A stretch of 64,000 nucleotides of DNA from Myxococcales bacterium (lineage in GTDB: Bacteria > Lernaellota > Lernaellaia > Lernaellales > Lernaellaceae), in contig JAAYVF010000079.1 of assembly GCA_012517325.1 (NCBI GenBank), positions 27,352 through 91,351 of the forward strand, given 5' to 3'. Positions 1-7,617 of the stretch are shown one piece after another. The translations under genes and the position numbers were made by a program. The notes below the pieces were generated by a model. The model was not told the origin of the DNA. It ran no database searches and saw only the letters and a program-made list of their open reading frames with translations. Positions within the stretch are counted from its first letter, which is position 1. Each line of letters opens with the position of its first letter.

Positions 1-1
1 C

Positions 2-592
2 GATTACGTCGGCAAGGGGATGAGCGGCGGCCGGATCGCGATCGCACCCCATCCGGATTCGTCGTTTCCGGCCCACGAAAGCGCCATCGTCGGCAATACC
101 GTGTTGTACGGCGCGACGGGCGGCGAACTGTATCTGGCGGGCGCGGCGGGGACGCGCTTCGCGGTGCGCAACAGCGGCGCGCGAGCGGTGGTGGAAGGCG
201 TGGGCGACCACGCCTGCGAATACATGACCGGCGGCGTGGTCGTCGTGCTGGGCCTGACCGGCTTGAATTTCGCGGCCGGCATGAGCGGCGGCATCGCCTA
301 CGTTTTCGACGAAACGCAGCTTTTCGACACCCGTTGCAACCTGGACATGGTCGAGCTGGAAACGGTCTGGCAGCCGCCGGATCAGAAGCTGCTGCGGACC
401 ATGCTGGAAAACCACGTCCGCCACACCGGCAGCGTCCGGGCGCAGCGGATGCTCGCCGAGTGGGAGTCGCACCTGCCGCTGTTCGTCAAGGTCATGCCCG
501 TCGATTACCGCCAGGCGCTGGCCCGCATCCGGCTCGAAGAGGAAATCCGCGAGGACGCCGTGTCGGCCACCGAAGAGGTGTTCAATGTCTAA
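2..592 (+). CDS. gltB: Glutamate synthase large subunit, C-terminal fragment (5' end outside window)
   Basis: The window opens inside this frame ([10 protein letters not shown]). What remains is the C-terminal alpha-subunit beta-helix of NADPH glutamate synthase, a Gly-rich repeat region ([22 protein letters not shown]) that is structural and links the catalytic domains. The full enzyme makes two L-glutamates from L-glutamine and 2-oxoglutarate in the cytoplasm. About 196 residues are present, against roughly 1500 in a whole subunit. Its stop lies inside the start of gltD (8-base overlap), so the two are translationally coupled. The identity rests on the domain plus the gltD neighbour. An internal ATG at 20 is not a real start. 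Confidence 0.93.
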   Translation, partial: DYVGKGMSGGRIAIAPHPDSSFPAHESAIVGNTVLYGATGGELYLAGAAGTRFAVRNSGARAVVEGVGDHACEYMTGGVVVVLGLTGLNFAAGMSGGIAYVFDETQLFDTRCNLDMVELETVWQPPDQKLLRTMLENHVRHTGSVRAQRMLAEWESHLPLFVKVMPVDYRQALARIRLEEEIREDAVSATEEVFNV

Positions 593-2006
593 AGCCGATG
601 GTTTTCTGCACTACTCCCGCCAGGATCCGAGCAAAAAGCCGGTCCGCGAACGCCTCGGCTCGTTCGCCGAGTTCGAAGTGCCCCTCGCGCCCGAACGCCT
701 GCACGAGCAAGCGAACCGTTGCATGGATTGCGGCATTCCGTTTTGCCACAATTTCGGCTGCCCCGTCGGCAACCGCATCCCGGAGTGGATCGACGCCGTT
801 TATCGCGGGCGCTGGCGGCGGGCCGCCGACCTGCTGCATTCGACGATCAACTTCCCCGAGATCACCGGCCGGATTTGCCCGGCGCCCTGCGAGGCGGCCT
901 GCACGCTGGCGATCAACCAGCCCGCGGTGACGATCCGCCACCTCGAAATGCAGATCGCCGAACGCGCCTTCCGCGAAGGCTGGCTCGACCCCGAACCCGC
1001 CGCCGAGCGCACCGGCGCGAAGGTCGCGGTGATCGGTTCCGGCCCCGCCGGCCTGACGGCGGCCCAGCAATTGGCGCGGGCCGGGCACGATGTCACCCTG
1101 TTCGAAAAGAGCGACCGCCTGGGCGGACTGCTGCGTTACGGCGTCCCCGATTTCAAGCTCGACAAAGCGGTGCTCGATCGCCGGCTCGCCCAACTGGCGG
1201 GCGAAGGCGTCGTCTTCGAAACCGGCGTCAACGTCGGCGTCGATCTTTCCGCCCACTATCTGCGGCGCGGTTTCCAGGCCATCGTGCTCACCGTCGGCAG
1301 CGGGCAACCGCGCGACCTGGCCGTGCCGGGCCGCGATCTGCAGGGCATTTGTTTCGCCCTGCCGTATCTCACCCAGCAGAATCGTCGGAACACCGGCGAC
1401 GATCTCGCCCCCGAAAGCGTCGTCACCGCCACCGGCAGGCACGTTGTCGTAATCGGCGGCGGCGATACCGGCGCGGATTGCATCGGCACCGCCAACCGGC
1501 AGGGCGCCGCCTCGGTTACGCAACTGGAAATTCTGCCCGAACCGCCCGCCGAGCGCCCCGCCGACAATCCCTGGCCGACCTGGCCGCGGATCAAACGCGA
1601 ATCGTCGTCGCACGAGGAAGGCTGCCGGCGGTTGTGGGGCGTTCAGACCAAGGCGTTTTTCGGCTTCGACGGGTCGCTCGAGGGGCTGCGCGTCGCCCGG
1701 GTGGAATGGTCTCCCGATCGGCGTTCCTGCCAGGAGATCCCCGACAGCGAATTCGAGATCCGCGCCGATCTGGTGCTGCTCGCGATGGGCTTTTTGCACG
1801 TCGCGCACGAACGGCTCGTCGCCGATCTGTCGCTGGAACTCGACGCGCGCGGCAACCTGCGGGTGGATCGGAACAACCGGACATCCCAACCCGGGGTCTA
1901 CGCCGCCGGCGATGCCGTGCTGGGCCCCTCCTTGGTCGTCCGGGCGTTCCACGACGGCCGTTTGACCGCCGCCGCGGTCGACCGTTACCTGCGCGGCGAG
2001 GATTGA
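585..2006 (+). CDS. gltD: Glutamate synthase small (beta) subunit
   Basis: A 473-residue FAD/NADPH-binding subunit that passes electrons from NADPH to the large subunit through [4Fe-4S] clusters. The N-terminal cluster cysteines are visible (C46, C49, C54, C59 in C-M-D-C-G-I-P-F-C and C98, C102, C106 in C-P-A-P-C-E-A-A-C). The FAD dinucleotide fold is G-S-G-P-A-G near 151-156, the NADPH fold is [10 protein letters not shown] near 290, and the C-terminal FAD motif is Y-A-A-G-D-A near 440. Length is normal for the family (about 470). The start ATG overlaps the end of gltB by 8 bases, which fixes the start and the operon. Confidence 0.97.
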   Translation: MSKADGFLHYSRQDPSKKPVRERLGSFAEFEVPLAPERLHEQANRCMDCGIPFCHNFGCPVGNRIPEWIDAVYRGRWRRAADLLHSTINFPEITGRICPAPCEAACTLAINQPAVTIRHLEMQIAERAFREGWLDPEPAAERTGAKVAVIGSGPAGLTAAQQLARAGHDVTLFEKSDRLGGLLRYGVPDFKLDKAVLDRRLAQLAGEGVVFETGVNVGVDLSAHYLRRGFQAIVLTVGSGQPRDLAVPGRDLQGICFALPYLTQQNRRNTGDDLAPESVVTATGRHVVVIGGGDTGADCIGTANRQGAASVTQLEILPEPPAERPADNPWPTWPRIKRESSSHEEGCRRLWGVQTKAFFGFDGSLEGLRVARVEWSPDRRSCQEIPDSEFEIRADLVLLAMGFLHVAHERLVADLSLELDARGNLRVDRNNRTSQPGVYAAGDAVLGPSLVVRAFHDGRLTAAAVDRYLRGED

Positions 2007-2021
2007 CCACCAACGAAAAAA

Positions 2022-2049
2022 GGCTCGTCCGCCCGAAGGCCAACGAGCC
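2022..2049 (-). terminator. Hairpin terminator of the Tudor-like gene
   Basis: A 7-bp stem (GGCTCGT / ACGAGCC) with a 14-base loop. On the minus strand it is followed directly by a run of six T, the normal shape of an intrinsic terminator. It sits 20 bases beyond the stop of the minus-strand gene at 2069-2461. On the plus strand there is no T-run after the stem, so it probably does not end gltBD. Confidence 0.7.
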
Positions 2050-2068
2050 CTGGCCGTCGTAAAACAAA

Positions 2069-2461
2069 TTACCGCAAGCGAATCTGCGCCAATTTCACTT
2101 TGCCGTTGTCACCGTCATCGAAATGAATGGAATAGTCGCCGCCGGCGATCGCCGACACCGTTCCCGGATAATATTTCTGGTCGCTCCATTGGGCCAGCAC
2201 CTTGGTTCCGACCTTCACCTGGGCCGCGGGCGGCACGACATCCTTGGCGATCTGCGCGGGTGTGCAGCATTTCTGATCGCCGTCGTCGAACGCGATATGC
2301 CAGCCGCCCTGGCAGGACTTGTCGATTTTACCGTGATACCAGCCGTTGGCGCTCCATTCCGCGTAAACCACATCGCCGACTTTCAACGCCCCCGCCGCGA
2401 CCGCGTAGCCGGCCGCCAACCCCAACAAGACCACCAAGGAAACGAAGACCATTTTTCTCAT
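2069..2461 (-). CDS. Exported protein with two Tudor-like domains
   Basis: A 130-residue protein with a signal peptide (M-R-K-M then hydrophobic residues to about A23). It has two copies of a short beta-barrel unit, residues about 27-72 and 82-128, each of the form V-G-(D/T)-x-V-x-A-x-W-...-Y-x-G-x-(I/V)-...-(I/V)-x-F-D-D-G-D. This W/Y/F-D-D-G-D pattern is typical of Tudor/Agenet-like (DUF4537-type) domains. The first copy contains a C-C pair and one more Cys. The start at 2461 is chosen because AAAGGGGG lies 8-9 bases upstream and the signal peptide begins there; the frame is open further upstream but without a ribosome site. Partner and function are unknown. It is transcribed divergently from the MarR gene. 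Confidence 0.75.
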   Translation of the reverse strand: MRKMVFVSLVVLLGLAAGYAVAAGALKVGDVVYAEWSANGWYHGKIDKSCQGGWHIAFDDGDQKCCTPAQIAKDVVPPAAQVKVGTKVLAQWSDQKYYPGTVSAIAGGDYSIHFDDGDNGKVKLAQIRLR

Positions 2462-2638
2462 TTTCCGCCCCCTTTCGATTAGTGGATGGACGTCTCGGAA
2501 AAAAGCAACCGCGCTTTTCTCTTTAAAAAGATACTGACGGATACGGACCGAATTGACCGTACCATGGAAATACTCCTGCCGCCAATCATTAAGCGAGGAC
2601 ATTTTACCGGTGTTGAATAATTCGCTTGCTTATATTTT

Positions 2639-2663
2639 GTATGCGTATATTATGGATTCATAC
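2639..2663. promoter_or_regulatory. Possible MarR operator (imperfect inverted repeat)
   Basis: An AT-rich 25-base segment with GTATG and CATAC arms around an AT-rich centre, just upstream of the marR start and overlapping a TATATT promoter-like element at 2631. MarR proteins commonly bind such dyads in their own promoters. The arms are only 5 bp, so this is a suggestion. Confidence 0.3.
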
Positions 2664-2679
2664 TTTTATGGACGTTCCC

Positions 2680-3135
2680 ATGAACCAGAACATCATACCA
2701 ACAGAATGCCCCTATTACTTGATTTCGCGCGTGTCGCTGACCGTCGCCGCCGCTCTGAAAACCGATTTGACGGCCGCCGATCTTGAGCACGTCAAACCGG
2801 CCTATCTTGGCGTTTTAATGGCCCTTTGGCTCGAGGAAGGGCTGAAAACCAACGAGTTGGGCCGCCGCTCCGGCCTGGAACCGTCGACCATGACGGGCCT
2901 GTTGGACCGGATGGAACGCGACGGTTTTCTGATCCGCCGGGCGGACCCGGAGGATCGGCGGGCTCAGCTCATCGAACTGACCGATCTGGGACGCGGCATC
3001 CGCCGGGAGGTCACCGAGGTGGTGACGAAAACCATCGCGCGGATGTTCGCCGGCATTCCGGAAACGGATCTGGCTCATTTGAAAGAAACCCTCCGGGCCG
3101 TTTTGGCCAATCAACCGGCGAAAGGAGAATCATGA
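2680..3135 (+). CDS. MarR-family transcriptional regulator
   Basis: A 151-residue winged-helix repressor-type protein. The recognition region T-N-E-L-G-R-R-S-G-L-E-P-S-T-M-T is followed by the wing R-A-D-P-E-D-R-R-A, the D-x-R signature of MarR proteins. The frame is open upstream with in-frame ATGs at 2626 and 2668; 2680 gives normal family length and 2668 remains possible. The stop overlaps the start of the next gene by 4 bases (ATGA), so it is translationally coupled to the two dehydratase-type genes and probably controls them. The ligand is not evident; members near CoA-ester pathways often sense aromatic or acyl-CoA compounds (family knowledge, not shown here). Confidence 0.88.
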   Translation: MNQNIIPTECPYYLISRVSLTVAAALKTDLTAADLEHVKPAYLGVLMALWLEEGLKTNELGRRSGLEPSTMTGLLDRMERDGFLIRRADPEDRRAQLIELTDLGRGIRREVTEVVTKTIARMFAGIPETDLAHLKETLRAVLANQPAKGES

Positions 3136-4190
3136 ACACCTGCGCCGCATCGGCCATCGGTTATGCCTGCGCGTACACACCCCTGCCGCTGCTGGACGCC
3201 TTCGGCTTCGCCGCGCATCGTTTGCTGCCCATCGGCGACTGGCCGGATCAGGCGGGCCAGCTATTGCACGAAAATCTTTGCCCGCACGTCAAGCGCCTGC
3301 TCGATCGCGGACTGGCCGGCGACCTGCCGCCCCTGGCCGGAATGGTTTTCATGGCCAGTTGCGACGCCATGCGCCGCCTGGCGGACGCCTGGAAAAAAGC
3401 GCGGCCCGACGATCGGATCGTGCTGGTCGATCTGCCGGTGGCCGCCGACGAGCACTCGATCGCGTTTCTGGCCGCCGAGTTGCGGCGATTGGCGGAAACG
3501 TTGGCCGAATGGAGCGGCCGGAGCTTCGATCCGGCGGAACTGAAACGCGGCATCGCGAGCTATAACGAGTTGGCGGCGCTGGCCGAAACGTTGCGCGCCG
3601 GATTGCGCGCCGGCACGCTCGCCGGCGGCGCCGCGCGGAATCAGGCCTTGCTTCGTTTGGCGATGACGCGGCCGCGTGATGAAGCCCTGACCGCCTTTCG
3701 CCAGGCCGCGGCCGAGGCGCCCGCCCAGGAAACGGCCGCCGGCGCGGTGCCGGTATTGCTGTTCGGCAACGTCCTGCCGGACCCCGAAGCCCTGACCCTG
3801 TTCGAATCGTGCGGCGCCCGGGTGATCGCCGACGACGTTTGCACCGGCGGGCGCGCTTTTCACCGGATCGAACCCGGCGACTTCGCCGACGATCTGCATT
3901 GGCTGGCCCGCGCACTGCTGACGCGGCCGGCCTGCGCGCGCACGATGGACCCCGCGCGGCCCGGGAAAATCGCCCCCGACCTCGTGCGGGCCGCTCGCGA
4001 ATGCGGCGCTCGCGGTGTCATCGGGCACGTTCTCAAGTTCTGCGACCCTTACCTGGCGCGCCTGCCCGCGATTCGGGAGGCGCTGCGCGAAGCCGGCCTG
4101 CCGCTGCTCCTTCTGGAAGGCGATTGCACGCTGGGCGCCATCGGGCAGCAACGGACCCGGATCGAGGCTTTCGTCGAAATGTTGGGGTGA
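3132..4190 (+). CDS. 2-hydroxyacyl-CoA dehydratase / benzoyl-CoA reductase-type subunit (shorter)
   Basis: A 352-residue member of the HgdB/HgdC (BcrB/BcrC) D-component family, which binds [4Fe-4S] clusters and does radical dehydration or reduction of acyl-CoA esters in anaerobes. Visible traits are the N-terminal C-A-Y-T-P-L-P-L-L-D-A-F-G motif (cf. T-x-P-x-E-L/I), M-A-S-C-D-A-M near 75, the D-D-V-C-T-G-G motif near 233, and the C-terminal E-G-D-C-T-L-G ending in T-R-I-E-A-F-V-E-M-L. Cysteines fall at the three places expected for cluster ligation. The start ATG overlaps the marR stop. It forms an operon with the next gene, and together they look like a heterodimer. No ATPase activator (HgdC-like) is present in this window. 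Confidence 0.82.
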   Translation: MNTCAASAIGYACAYTPLPLLDAFGFAAHRLLPIGDWPDQAGQLLHENLCPHVKRLLDRGLAGDLPPLAGMVFMASCDAMRRLADAWKKARPDDRIVLVDLPVAADEHSIAFLAAELRRLAETLAEWSGRSFDPAELKRGIASYNELAALAETLRAGLRAGTLAGGAARNQALLRLAMTRPRDEALTAFRQAAAEAPAQETAAGAVPVLLFGNVLPDPEALTLFESCGARVIADDVCTGGRAFHRIEPGDFADDLHWLARALLTRPACARTMDPARPGKIAPDLVRAARECGARGVIGHVLKFCDPYLARLPAIREALREAGLPLLLLEGDCTLGAIGQQRTRIEAFVEMLG

Positions 4191-4194
4191 ACTC

Positions 4195-5472
4195 ATGATG
4201 CAGGCTTATTTTCAAAATCTCGTCGATGAAATCGAAGCCGCCAGGCAAACCGCGCCGGAGCGCGTCGCGGCGCGAAAAATCTTCGCGCTCGAGGTGGCGC
4301 GCCTGGGAACGCGACTGTATTCCGGCGCCGGGCAAGTCGCTTGGTGCGGCGTGACGGCGCCCTTCGACTTACTGAATGCCATGGGCGTGACGTCCTGCTT
4401 CGTCGAATTCGTCGGCGCGATGCTTGCCTCGACGGGCCTGATCGGCGAGCAGCTGCAGGCCGCCGAGCAGGCCGGCTATGCCGCCGACACCTGCGGCTAT
4501 CACCGCGCGGTGATCGGCGCCGCGCTGCAGGGCTTCATGCCGGTGCCCGATTTTCTGATCGCGACCACCAGCCCGTGCAGCGGCGGCCTGGCGACGATCG
4601 AAAACCTCGCGCGCCTGTTCAAGAAGGATTTGTTCGTGCTGCAAATCCCGCAGGAAGACACGCCGGCCGCCGTGAATTATCTCGCCGGGCAGCTCCGCCG
4701 AATGGTCGAATTCGTGGCGCGGCACACCGGCCGCGCCCTGGACGATGAAAAACTGGAACAATCGTTGGCCGCCACCAACCGGACGCGGGAATCGCTGCTG
4801 GAGGTCTACCGCCTGGCGCGGTCCGTCCCTTCGCCGGCATCGTCGAACGACTTGCGCAACTTCGGCATCGTACTACCGCTGTTTCTCGGTACGGCGGGCG
4901 GCGAGGCCGCGGCGCGGGCCTATCGGGATGAATTCACCGCTCGCTGCCAAGCGGGAAACGGCGGCGGCCGCGCGGAAAAAATCCGCCTGCTTTGGATCCA
5001 GAACCGCGTACAATTCCACAATCCGCTCGAGGCATTGCTCGCCAAGGAATACGGCGCGACCGTCGTCATCGACGAACTCAACAACCTTTACTGGGAGCCG
5101 ATCGATCCGCGCGATCCGTACCCGGGACTGGCTCGGCGCGCCATCCACATGCCGCTGAACGGGACGGTCGATCACCGGGCCGCTTTGTTGACGGAACTGG
5201 CGCTCGAATACCGCGTCGACGGCGCCATCAATCCCTGTCACTGGGGTTGCCGCCAGGGCACCGGGGCGCGCGGCCTGATCGCCGACCGCCTGCGGGAAAG
5301 CGGCGTGCCGGTCCTCAATCTCGAGGTGGATTGCGTCGATCCGCGCAATTTCCCGGAAGGCCAGTTGCGAACCCGGCTGGAGGCTTTTCTGGAATTGATC
5401 GCCAATCGCCGGCCGGCCGAAACGGCAACCGACACCCGGTGCCGCAAAATCATCGCCGATTCTCCAAAATAA
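4195..5472 (+). CDS. 2-hydroxyacyl-CoA dehydratase / benzoyl-CoA reductase-type subunit (longer)
   Basis: A 425-residue partner of the upstream subunit in the same D-component family. It shows C-G-V-T-A-P-F-D-L-L-N-A-M-G near 45, D-T-C-G-Y-H near 98, T-S-P-C-S-G-G near 125, C-H-W-G-C near 345 and the C-terminal L-E-V-D-C-V-D-P-R-N-F plus T-R-L-E-A-F-L-E signature. Several Cys could bind the cluster. The stop of the first subunit is 4 bases upstream. Two adjacent ATGs (4195, 4198) are possible starts; GGGG just upstream serves either. The substrate cannot be read from sequence: 2-hydroxyacyl-CoA or an aromatic CoA ester are both possible. Confidence 0.82.
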   Translation: MMQAYFQNLVDEIEAARQTAPERVAARKIFALEVARLGTRLYSGAGQVAWCGVTAPFDLLNAMGVTSCFVEFVGAMLASTGLIGEQLQAAEQAGYAADTCGYHRAVIGAALQGFMPVPDFLIATTSPCSGGLATIENLARLFKKDLFVLQIPQEDTPAAVNYLAGQLRRMVEFVARHTGRALDDEKLEQSLAATNRTRESLLEVYRLARSVPSPASSNDLRNFGIVLPLFLGTAGGEAAARAYRDEFTARCQAGNGGGRAEKIRLLWIQNRVQFHNPLEALLAKEYGATVVIDELNNLYWEPIDPRDPYPGLARRAIHMPLNGTVDHRAALLTELALEYRVDGAINPCHWGCRQGTGARGLIADRLRESGVPVLNLEVDCVDPRNFPEGQLRTRLEAFLELIANRRPAETATDTRCRKIIADSPK

Positions 5473-5548
5473 TAGCCGTTGTCACCCGCCGGTATTGCTG
5501 TTAAATAAAGTCGGTTCGATTGTGTTTCACTAGCTTAAGGTGAGTCCC

Positions 5549-7588
5549 ATGCGTAACACCATCCTCCTGCTGCTCGCTCTCCTCGGCCTGATCCTGATGA
5601 TTTCCGCCTGCCAATCTGACGACGACGATGCCGCCGCGGACGACGACGTCGCCGCGGACGACGACGACAACGATGACAATGACGACAGCGTCGACGACGA
5701 TGATGACGATGACGATGACGACAACGATAATGACAACGACGACGACGACAACGACGACAACGACATCGATCCGTGCGATTCGTCCCACGAATGGCTTTAC
5801 GACCTGACGCCCGGCCAACGGAACATTCCGTTTCCCAACAATTTGTTCACCGTGGCCGATTCCAGTTCGGCGACCGGCCGCCGCGTCGATCTGAGCGGCC
5901 AGACCTCGCTGTTTCTCGACGAAATCCTGAAAATTTTCTTTTTCGTCCGTCCGGCTCTGAATCAGATGGAAGGCTTCGGCGTGACCAGCGCGATGCTCGT
6001 CCCGACCAACGCCGAACCGGACATGGAAACCTTGCCCGACACGGCCGACCCCGGCGCGGCGGACAGCGTTTTCCTGGTGCGCTACGACGGTGACAAAACG
6101 ACACCAGAATTCATGCCGCTGGAATTCGAATGGCGACCCGATCAGCAGGTGCTGGCCGCGCTGCCCTATCGGCCGCTGCTGCAGAACTCGACCTATCTCC
6201 TGGTCGTCACCGACTCCCTGCTGCCGAGCGACAGCACCTGTTACGCCGCCTCCGACCACTTCCGCTATCTCCGGCGGCTCGAAGCCAATCCGGCGAATCC
6301 CGATTACGATTTGCTGGAGCCCACTCGCCAGGAATTCGCGCCGCTCTTCGCCTTTCTGGAGGAACAGGTCGGCGTCTCGCGCGATCGCGTGGTGGACGCG
6401 ACGCTGTTTTCCACGCAGTGGGTGACGCCCGACCTGGAATCGATCCGCGATCAACTGAAGGTCATCGCCGCGGAAGATCCGCCGACGATCAGCGGGTGGG
6501 AACTGCTCGAGGACGGCGCGACCACCGACGGCATCTGGGACGCCACCTACGATACCGTCAATTGGTTCTGGGACGGCCAACTGAAATTCGACGACGACCA
6601 CGCGCCGCTGCCCAACGGCTACGAAACGATCAAGGCGCGCGTCATCCTGCCCGACCCGACGATCTACCCACAGCCGTGGCCGGCGATCGTTTTCATGCAC
6701 GGCATCTTTTCCAGCCGCCACGAAACCGACGAAGTCGGCCGGCAATTGGCCTCCTACGGATTCGCCGTATTCGGTTTCGATGCGGTGTACCAGGGCGACC
6801 GCGGCCCCGACAGCGTCATCGAGCAGGGACTGAGATTTTTCAACTTCCTTCAACCGCTGAAGTGGCGGGCGAATTTCCAGCAGGATGTTTCCGATGAGAT
6901 GTGGCTCGGCCACCTGATCCAAAACCTCGCCGACCTGGACCTGGCGCCCCACGCGTCGGGCGGCGACGGCATTCCCGACCTGGATACGACGCGCATCGCC
7001 TTCATGGGCCATTCCATGGGAGCCATCCACGGCGGCATCGCGGCGGCCATCGACGATGAAAAGGACGTCTACGTCTTCAATGCCGGCGCGGCCGACTACC
7101 GCGACCTCGCGCTGTATTCGCCGAACGGCGAAATGGTGATCAACATCATCGAAACCCTGAGCAATCTTTTCCATTGGGAGCTTTATTCCCAGCTCCTGAT
7201 GGCCGTCGACCTGCTGCTCATTCCGGTGGAACTGGGCGATCCGATGGCTTATGCCCCCTACGTTTTCGATCACCCACTGGACGGCCTCGAGGACAAACCG
7301 CGCCGCATCCTGCACCAGATGGCCGCCTACGACGCGACCTTGGGGTCGGTTTCCAGCGGCCGGTTGTGCACCTTGTTCAACCTGACGCAACTCGAACCCG
7401 TGGTCTGGCGCCTCCCCGACGTGCCCCTCGGACAAACGCCGTTTTTCGGTCCGGCCGTTTACCAGTACGACACCGACATCCACGAGCTTTGGTACGACGT
7501 GCCCGAGACGCATCTCCAGGCCGGGCATTACCTGTCCACCTGGCGCGATAACGACGAACCGGAGATCATCGACCCCTACAGCCGATAG
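5549..7588 (+). CDS. Alpha/beta-hydrolase lipoprotein with Asp/Asn linker (paralogue 1)
   Basis: A 679-residue predicted lipoprotein. The signal peptide ends in the lipobox I-S-A-C, followed by C-Q-S and then about 50 residues that are nearly all Asp and Asn, an acidic spacer between membrane anchor and fold. The body starts at D-P-C-D-S-S. It carries H-G-I-F-S-S-R (oxyanion region) and the nucleophile elbow G-H-S-M-G with Ser about 489, typical of large bacterial lipase/esterase-like hydrolases. The start at 5549 follows AAGGTGAG. An upstream in-frame GTG at 5540 lies inside that ribosome site and is less likely. The next gene is a tandem paralogue. Substrate unknown; location probably outer membrane or surface. 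Confidence 0.8.
   Translation: MRNTILLLLALLGLILMISACQSDDDDAAADDDVAADDDDNDDNDDSVDDDDDDDDDDNDNDNDDDDNDDNDIDPCDSSHEWLYDLTPGQRNIPFPNNLFTVADSSSATGRRVDLSGQTSLFLDEILKIFFFVRPALNQMEGFGVTSAMLVPTNAEPDMETLPDTADPGAADSVFLVRYDGDKTTPEFMPLEFEWRPDQQVLAALPYRPLLQNSTYLLVVTDSLLPSDSTCYAASDHFRYLRRLEANPANPDYDLLEPTRQEFAPLFAFLEEQVGVSRDRVVDATLFSTQWVTPDLESIRDQLKVIAAEDPPTISGWELLEDGATTDGIWDATYDTVNWFWDGQLKFDDDHAPLPNGYETIKARVILPDPTIYPQPWPAIVFMHGIFSSRHETDEVGRQLASYGFAVFGFDAVYQGDRGPDSVIEQGLRFFNFLQPLKWRANFQQDVSDEMWLGHLIQNLADLDLAPHASGGDGIPDLDTTRIAFMGHSMGAIHGGIAAAIDDEKDVYVFNAGAADYRDLALYSPNGEMVINIIETLSNLFHWELYSQLLMAVDLLLIPVELGDPMAYAPYVFDHPLDGLEDKPRRILHQMAAYDATLGSVSSGRLCTLFNLTQLEPVVWRLPDVPLGQTPFFGPAVYQYDTDIHELWYDVPETHLQAGHYLSTWRDNDEPEIIDPYSR
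5618..5764 (+). repeat. GAC/GAT/AAC trinucleotide tract (Asp/Asn linker)
   Basis: Low-complexity DNA made almost only of GAC, GAT and AAC codons, in frame with the surrounding lipoprotein. It can vary in length by slippage without breaking the frame. Similar tracts occur in seven other genes of the window. Confidence 0.85.
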
Positions 7589-7617
7589 TCGACCGAACGC
7601 GCGATAAGGCAGCCGAC

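Noticed and set aside
5618..5764. Short tandem repeats that could be mistaken for a CRISPR or other repeat array
   Set aside because: The units are 3-9 bases, in frame and coding for Asp/Asn; there are no spacers. The same holds for the tracts near 46400 and 53600.
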